Shown here: one piece after another, positions 57,618 to 64,000 of the stretch
How positions within the stretch are numbered: position 1 is the first letter of the stretch
How the letters are laid out: each line of letters begins with the position of its first letter
Assembly: GCF_000696185.1 (NCBI RefSeq)
Contig: NZ_KK853997.1
Coordinates: 3,360,277 to 3,424,276, forward strand
Reading direction: 5' to 3'
DNA length: 64,000 nt
Source of the DNA: Kitasatospora cheerisanensis KCTC 2395
Lineage (GTDB): Bacteria > Actinomycetota > Actinomycetes > Streptomycetales > Streptomycetaceae
Translations under genes and position numbers: made by a program
Notes under the pieces: generated by a model
The model's database searches: none
What the model saw: only the letters and a program-made list of their open reading frames with translations
Told to the model about the DNA's origin: nothing

Positions 57618-58127
57618 TCAGTTGTCACCCAATACGGTGAGGTCCACGTCGTCCCAGCGACCGCCCAGACCGGTCACGGTGACCCGGCGCCCGTCCGCCT
57701 CGTCCACCAGGTCGGCCTCCGCGCCGCCCAGGGTCCGGTCGATCCGGACCTCCAGCCGGTCCTCGGAGAGCTGCTCGACCTTGCCCTCGCCCCACTCGAC
57801 GACGATCACCGACTCGGGCAGCGAGACGTCCAGGTCGAGGTCCTCCATCTCGTCCAGGCCGCCGCCCAGCCGGTACGCGTCCACGTGCACCAGCGCGGGG
57901 CCGCCGGTCAGCGAGGGGTGCACCCGGGCGATCACGAAGGTCGGCGAGGTGACCGCGCCGCGCACGCCCAGGCCCTCGCCGAGGCCGCGGGTCAGCGTGG
58001 TCTTGCCCGCGCCCAGTTCCCCCGACAGCAGGACCAGGTCGCCGGGGCGCAGCAGGGCGGCGAGCTGCCGGCCGAGGCCGGTCATCCGCTCCGCGGTGGC
58101 GACGGTCAGAGTGGTCTGCGAACCCAT
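57618..58127 (-). CDS. tsaE: tRNA threonylcarbamoyladenosine biosynthesis ATPase TsaE
   Basis: A 169-residue P-loop protein with Walker A SGELGAGKTTLTRG, the SPTF switch and VEWGEG. It powers turnover of the TsaB-TsaD complex. ATG at 58127 has AAGGA upstream, chosen over longer frames. It follows the hydrolase gene on the same strand. Confidence 0.94.
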   Translation of the reverse strand: MGSQTTLTVATAERMTGLGRQLAALLRPGDLVLLSGELGAGKTTLTRGLGEGLGVRGAVTSPTFVIARVHPSLTGGPALVHVDAYRLGGGLDEMEDLDLDVSLPESVIVVEWGEGKVEQLSEDRLEVRIDRTLGGAEADLVDEADGRRVTVTGLGGRWDDVDLTVLGDN

Positions 58128-58189
58128 GGCGTCCTTCTTCGATACGTTGCGGCCACCCCTACGGTGCCACACCGCGACGGGACGCCCGC

Positions 58190-59331
58190 TCAGCCCTCCG
58201 GCGGCTCGTCCCCGGCCGCGCGCAGCTCCTCCGGCAGCGGGCCGGTGCCGGCCCGGTCGGCGGCCCGCTCCAGCAGCGCCACCAGCTCCCGGTCGACGGT
58301 GCCGGGGCGCTCCAGCATCAGCAGGTGGCCGGCGTTCTCGACCAGCACCAGCCGGGCGCCGGGCAGTGCGGCGGCGATCGCCTCCGAGTACTCGGGCGGG
58401 GTGAGCAGGTCCTTGGTGCCGGCCATCACCAGGGTGGGGACGCCGTCCAGCGCGGCCAGCGCGGTCTGCTTGTCGTGCAGCGAGAACGCCGGGTAGAACT
58501 CGGCGACCACGTCGATCGGGGTGGCGTCCAGCAGCTGTTCGGCGAACCGCACCACGCCCGGGTCGACGTCCTTGGTGCCGAAGGAGAACCGCCGGTAGAA
58601 CACCGCGGCCAGCTCCGAGCCCCAGCGCCGGGTCGCCTCCACCAGCTCGACCTGCCGGCCCAGCATCCGCACCACGCCGGGCGCGACCCGCTTCACCACC
58701 TTCGCCCCGGCGGCGGGCAGGCCCAGCGTCACCGAGTCCCAGCCGCCGGCCAGCGTGCCGATCAGCGCCACCCCGGTCACCCGGCCGTCCGGGCCGAACA
58801 GTTCGGGGTGCTGGGCGGCCAGCGCGAGCACCGTCATCCCGCCCATCGAGTGCCCGACCAGCACCACCGGCCCGTCCGGCACCACCGCGTCCAGCACCGC
58901 GCGCAGGTCGCCGCCGAGCTGGTCGATGGAGGCGGGCTCGCCCTTCAGGTACGAGCGGGAGCGCTCGGAGCGGCCGTGGCTGCGGTGGTCCCAGAACACC
59001 GTGCGCAGCGCCCCGCGCAGGGCGGCGCGCTGGAAGTGCCAGCTGTCCTGGTTCAGGCAGTAGCCGTGGCAGAACACCACCGTCGGCCCGGGGCCCTCGC
59101 CGGCGTCCACCTCCACGTACAGCTCGGTGCCGTCGTCGGCCCGGACCCGCCGGGGGCTCCGCGCAGCGAACCGAACGGCGCCGCCGCGTCCAGTTCCTCC
59201 CGGGCCCGCCGGCGCATCGCGCGCCCGACCGTCAGCCGCTCCACCGCGACGCCCGCGGCGGCCCCGGCGGCCAGCACCCCGAGCGAGATGCCGATCAGCC
59301 CGGCCTTCGACACCCCGGACGACTCGGCCAT
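58190..59331 (-). CDS. Alpha/beta hydrolase with N-terminal membrane anchor (frame interrupted once)
   Basis: The N-terminus MAESSGVSKAGLIGISLGVL gives a membrane helix, then EELDAAAPFGSLRGA. At the run 59152-59156 the frame breaks, and the other frame continues PRRVRADDGTELYVEVD into a full alpha/beta hydrolase (HGYCLNQDSW, nucleophile in VGHSMGGMTV, late catalytic His in NAGHLLMLE). One restored base gives 380 residues. It sits 43 bp after alr and before tsaE, a usual streptomycete order. Substrate unknown. Confidence 0.85.
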
Positions 59332-59374
59332 CAGGCACGCCCCGAACGGGCCCGCGCCCCGGCACCGGCAGCCA

Positions 59375-60556
<1,182 letters not shown>

Positions 60557-60709
60557 CGCGTATCAGTCTCCCAGACCCCCGCCGATCCCCCCGTCAGGGG
60601 CGCGGTCGGCCGGGCCCCTGTCACCCGTCCACCCGTACGCCCTTCCCTTCCGGTCCTTCCACGCGGTGGGGCGCGTTCCGGTTCCGCCCGGGGCCGGATG
60701 CGGACGGCG

Positions 60710-62149
60710 TCACCCCGTCAGCGACCGCCAGACCGACGGCAGCGCCTCCGCGATGTCCAGTGCGGTGATCGGCGCGCCCGTCCCGGCGGCGTGGCGGCCG
60801 GCCAGGCCGTGCAGGTAGGCGGCGACGGAGGCGGCGTCCAGCGGGCCGAGGCCGGTGGCGAGCAGCGAGCCGGCCAGGCCGGCCAGGACGTCGCCGCTGC
60901 CGGCGGTGCCGAGCCAGCCGGTGCCGGTCGGGTTGGTGCGGGCCCGGCCGTCCGGGTCGGCGACGACCGTGGTGGAGCCCTTGAGCAGCACGGTCGCGCC
61001 GTAGCGGGCCGCGAGCAGCCGGGCGGACCGGAGGCGGTGGGCGGCGACCGTGTCGGCGTCGGTGTGCTCGCCGATGCCGGCGAGCAGCCGGGCGGCCTCG
61101 CCGGCGTGCGGGGTGAGCAGGGTGGGCGCGGTCCGGCCGGCCAGCAGGGCGGGACCGAGGCGGCCGAGTTCGGTGAGCGCGTCGGCGTCGGCGAGCACCG
61201 GCGCGTCGGTGTCGAGCGCCTCGCGCAGCGCCTGCTCGGCGCCGTCCCCGCCGCCGGGGCCGACCACCCACGCCTGGACCCGACCGGCGCGGGCCGGGCC
61301 GGCCTCGGTGACCAGCGCCTCGGGGTGGCGGCGGACCACCTCCTCTGCGGCGTGCCCGGTGTACCGCACCGCGCCCGCACCGCCGCGCAGCGCCCCCGCG
61401 ACGGCCAGCAGCGCCGCGCCCGGGTAGCGGGCGGAGCCGGCGGCGACGCCGACCACCCCGCGCCGGTACTTGTCGCTCTCCGCACCGGGGACGGGCAGCA
61501 GCGCGGCCACGTCGGCGTGCTGGAGGGCCGCGACGGGGGCGGGCGGCAGGTCGAGTCCGATCCCCACCAGGTGCACCACGCCCGCGTACTCGGCGCCCGG
61601 GTCGATCAGCAGGCCGGGCTTGTGGGTGCCGAAGCAGACCGTGACGTCGGCGCGCAGCGCGGGGCCGCTCACCTCGCCGGTGTCCGGGTCGACGCCGGAC
61701 GGCACGTCGACGGCGACCACGGGGCCGCGGCGCGCCATGGTGGCGAACGGCGCGGCGGCCGGGCGCAGCGGCCCGCTGCCGCCGATGCCGACGATGCCGT
61801 CCAGCACCAGGTCGGCGCGGCCGAACGCGCCCGCGTCGCCGGTGACCCGGCCGCCGGCGGCCAGCAGCGCGGCGAGGCCCTCGGCGTGCGCCTTCGCCGG
61901 GTCCAGCAGCAGCGCCTCCGCACGGGCCCCGCGACGGGCCAGCCGGGCCGCCGCGAACAGGGCGTCACCGCCGTTGTCGCCGGAGCCGGCCAGCACGAGG
62001 ACGCGGCTGCCGTAGACCCGGGGCAGCAGCCCGGCGCAGGTCGCGGCGAGACCGGCGGCGGCGCGCTGCATCAGGGTGCCGTCGGGCAGAGCCGCCATCA
62101 GGGCGGCTTCGGCGGCGCGGACTTGGGCGACGGTGTGGGCCTGGCGCAA
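60710..62149 (-). CDS. nnr: Bifunctional NAD(P)H-hydrate epimerase / ADP-dependent dehydratase
   Basis: A 479-residue two-domain repair enzyme. The N-terminal YjeF epimerase domain has GSGDNGGDAL and VDVPSGVDPDTG. The C-terminal ribokinase-like dehydratase domain has LTPHAGEAARLL and GTAGSGDVLAG. It restores hydrated NAD(P)H. The start is TTG (62147-62149) with AAGGAG upstream, because no ATG or GTG lies near and homologues begin at this point. Confidence 0.92.
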   Translation of the reverse strand: MRQAHTVAQVRAAEAALMAALPDGTLMQRAAAGLAATCAGLLPRVYGSRVLVLAGSGDNGGDALFAAARLARRGARAEALLLDPAKAHAEGLAALLAAGGRVTGDAGAFGRADLVLDGIVGIGGSGPLRPAAAPFATMARRGPVVAVDVPSGVDPDTGEVSGPALRADVTVCFGTHKPGLLIDPGAEYAGVVHLVGIGLDLPPAPVAALQHADVAALLPVPGAESDKYRRGVVGVAAGSARYPGAALLAVAGALRGGAGAVRYTGHAAEEVVRRHPEALVTEAGPARAGRVQAWVVGPGGGDGAEQALREALDTDAPVLADADALTELGRLGPALLAGRTAPTLLTPHAGEAARLLAGIGEHTDADTVAAHRLRSARLLAARYGATVLLKGSTTVVADPDGRARTNPTGTGWLGTAGSGDVLAGLAGSLLATGLGPLDAASVAAYLHGLAGRHAAGTGAPITALDIAEALPSVWRSLTG

Positions 62150-62262
62150 CGGGATCTCCTTCGGGAGGCGCGAGCACGTGCACGTCATTGTCCGTGCCGC
62201 GGTCCCGCCGACGGGCGTCTTCCGCTCCGCGCGGTTCTTCGCGCCCCCGGTTTCACCCCCGG

Positions 62263-62631
62263 CTACCCCTCCGCGATCACGACGGCCGAGGCGACGCCCG
62301 CGTCGTGGCTGAGGGAGACGTGCCAGGACGTCACTCCGAGGGCGGCGGCGCGGGCCCGGACGGTGCCGGTGACGTGGAGGACGGGGCGGCCGGAGTCCTC
62401 GACGCGTACTTCGGCGTCCTCCCAGCGGAGGCCGGGGGGTGCGCCGAGGGCCTTGGCGAGTGCCTCTTTGGCGGCGAAGCGGGCGGCCAGCGAGGCGGTG
62501 CCGCGGCGCTGGCCGGACGGGAGGGTCAACTCGTCCGCGGTGAAGAGGCGTTCGGCGAGGCCGGGGGTGCGTTCGAGGGATTCCCCGAAGCGTCCGATGT
62601 CCGCCACGTCGATGCCGACCCCGATGATCAC
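62263..62631 (-). CDS. acpS: Holo-[acyl-carrier-protein] synthase
   Basis: A 122-residue phosphopantetheinyl transferase that activates acyl carrier protein. Mg/CoA motifs [16 protein letters not shown] ([12 protein letters not shown]) and [13 protein letters not shown] are intact, with the C-terminal WHVSLSHD. It lies between nnr and glmS. Confidence 0.95.
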   Translation of the reverse strand: MIIGVGIDVADIGRFGESLERTPGLAERLFTADELTLPSGQRRGTASLAARFAAKEALAKALGAPPGLRWEDAEVRVEDSGRPVLHVTGTVRARAAALGVTSWHVSLSHDAGVASAVVIAEG

Positions 62632-62646
62632 GTCCGACTCCCTCGT

Positions 62647-62677
62647 CCATGCCTGCGCGAGCGTCGCGCAGGCATGG
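62647..62677. terminator. Hairpin between glmS and acpS
   Basis: A perfect 14-bp stem (62647-62660 with 62664-62677) with a 3-nt loop, just after the glmS stop on the minus strand and just before acpS. Confidence 0.8.
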
Positions 62678-62689
62678 ACGATACGCGCG

Positions 62690-64000
62690 CTACTCGACGG
62701 TGACGGACTTGGCGAGGTTGCGCGGCTGGTCGACCTCGTGGCCCTTGGCGGTGGCCAGTTCGCAGGCGAAGACCTGGAGCGGGACGGTGGACACCAGGGG
62801 CTGGAGCAGGGTCGGGGTGGCCGGGATGCGGATCAGGTGGTCGGCGTAGGGGACGACGGCCTCGTCGCCCTCCTCGGCGATCACGATGGTCCTGGCGCCG
62901 CGGGCCCGGATCTCCTGGATGTTGGAGACGATCTTGTCGTGGAGGATGGAGCGGCCGCGCGGCGAGGGCACCACCACGACGACCGGCAGGCCTTCCTCGA
63001 TGAGGGCGATCGGGCCGTGCTTGAGCTCGCCGGCGGCGAAGCCCTCGGCGTGCATGTAGGCGAGTTCCTTGAGCTTGAGCGCGCCTTCGAGGGCCACCGG
63101 GTGGCCGACGTGCCGGCCGAGGAAGAGCACCGCGGGGGCGTCGGCCAGCGAGCGGGCGAGCGCGCGGACCGGCTCCATGGTGCCGAGGACCTGCTCGACC
63201 TGCCGGGGGGCGTCGCCGAGTTCGCGGATCACGGAGGAGATCTCGTCGCCCCACTTGGTGCCGCGGACCTGCCCGAGGTAGAGGGCGACCAGGTAGCAGG
63301 CGACCAGCTGGGTCAGGAACGCCTTGGTGGAGGCGACGGCGACCTCGGGGCCGGCGTGGGTGTAGAGCACCGCGTCGGACTCGCGCGGGATGGTCGAGCC
63401 GTTGGTGTTGCAGATCGCCAGCACCTTGGCGCCCTGTTCGCGGGCGTGCCGGAGCGCCATCAGGGTGTCCATGGTCTCGCCGGACTGCGAGATGGCGATG
63501 ACGAGGGTGCGGTCGTCCATGATCGGGTCGCGGTAGCGGAACTCGCTGGCGACCTCGACCTCGCACGGGATCCGGGTCCAGTGCTCGATCGCGTACTTGG
63601 CGATCATGCCGGCGTGGAAGGCGGTGCCGCAGGCGACGACGACGACCTTGTCGACCTCGCGCAGCACCTGGTCGGGAATGCGCAGTTCGTCGAGGGTGAG
63701 CCGGCCGTCGGTGCCGATCCGGCCGAGGAGGGTGTCGGCGACGGCCTTGGGCTGCTCGGCGATCTCCTTGAGCATGAAGTAGTCGTAGCCGCCCTTCTCG
63801 GCGGCGGAGGCGTCCCAGTCGACGTGGTACTCGCGGATCTCGGCGGGGGTGCCGTCGAAGTTCGTCACGGTGACGCCGTCGGTGCGCAGTTCGACGACCT
63901 GGTCCTGGCCGAGTTCGACGGCGCGCCGGGTGTGGGCGATGAACGCGGCGACGTCCGAGGCGAGGAAGTTCTCGCCGTCGCCGACGCCGACCACCAGCGG
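62690..64000 (-). CDS. glmS: Glutamine-fructose-6-phosphate aminotransferase, C-terminal part (5' end outside window)
   Basis: The last 436 codons of GlmS, which makes glucosamine-6-phosphate for the cell wall. Seen: the end of the glutaminase domain ([15 protein letters not shown]), then two SIS sugar-isomerase domains ([42 protein letters not shown]) and the C-terminus AKSVTVE. The catalytic Cys at the N-terminus lies beyond the window. A hairpin follows the stop. Confidence 0.96.
   Translation of the reverse strand, partial: PLVVGVGDGENFLASDVAAFIAHTRRAVELGQDQVVELRTDGVTVTNFDGTPAEIREYHVDWDASAAEKGGYDYFMLKEIAEQPKAVADTLLGRIGTDGRLTLDELRIPDQVLREVDKVVVVACGTAFHAGMIAKYAIEHWTRIPCEVEVASEFRYRDPIMDDRTLVIAISQSGETMDTLMALRHAREQGAKVLAICNTNGSTIPRESDAVLYTHAGPEVAVASTKAFLTQLVACYLVALYLGQVRGTKWGDEISSVIRELGDAPRQVEQVLGTMEPVRALARSLADAPAVLFLGRHVGHPVALEGALKLKELAYMHAEGFAAGELKHGPIALIEEGLPVVVVVPSPRGRSILHDKIVSNIQEIRARGARTIVIAEEGDEAVVPYADHLIRIPATPTLLQPLVSTVPLQVFACELATAKGHEVDQPRNLAKSVTVE

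Overview
This 64 kb window is chromosomal DNA from a streptomycete (Streptomyces or Kitasatospora). The evidence is very high GC with G/C in third codon positions, many GTG starts, and developmental genes bldM and whiD, whose products match the Streptomyces proteins nearly end to end as I remember them. Gene order follows the core block that runs from glmS to sucCD in Streptomyces, and partly matches the sucCD-perM and guaB-whiB-groES-tsaD-alr-glmS neighbourhoods of Mycobacterium. I saw no tRNA, rRNA, CRISPR array, insertion sequence or prophage.

Layout. 1-860: end of an ABC ATPase gene and its permease. 918-6066: perM-like gene, an unusual HTH/sigma-like regulator, sucD-sucC. 6407-15462: a divergent cluster encoding a VWA protein, a TIKI/TraB-like DUF5682 protein and a MoxR-type AAA ATPase on the minus strand, and a SWIM zinc-finger protein, a 46-residue basic peptide and a DUF5691 protein on the plus strand, with a MerR regulator and small membrane protein between. 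15550-18751: icmB and pcrA. 18826-24584: three membrane glycosyltransferases and an acyltransferase. 24651-29663: LuxR-type response regulator, PspC-fused histidine kinase, PspC protein, small membrane protein, DoxX-Rieske fusion. 29806-45557: guaA, zinc-ribbon membrane protein, GMC oxidoreductase, aldehyde dehydrogenase, two Ser/Thr kinases flanking a pseudokinase, a membrane protein, guaB3 and guaB. 45788-49321: ECF sigma factor, bldM, whiD, LysR regulator. 49667-58127: groEL-groES under CIRCE control, methyltransferase, deacetylase lipoprotein, tsaD-rimI-tsaB, a YkuD-like protein, an iron-box small gene, tsaE. 58190-64000: hydrolase, alr, nnr, acpS, glmS (5' end beyond the window).

How the genes work together. 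Several sets are linked by 1-8 bp overlaps: MoxR/DUF5682, the two lower glycosyltransferases, kinase/regulator, tsaD/rimI/downstream gene, and the 46-aa peptide/DUF5691. The 6.4-15.5 kb cluster is the best candidate for an undescribed system. It pairs a MoxR chaperone ATPase and a VWA protein with a protein carrying the two GX2H motifs of the TIKI/TraB/EreA hydrolase superfamily and with a SWIM protein.

Sequence quality. Six genes carry nine single-base losses, nearly all placeable in short G or C runs, and no gains. Adding one base at each site restores a continuous protein. I read these as consensus errors rather than pseudogenes, and annotate the genes across them.
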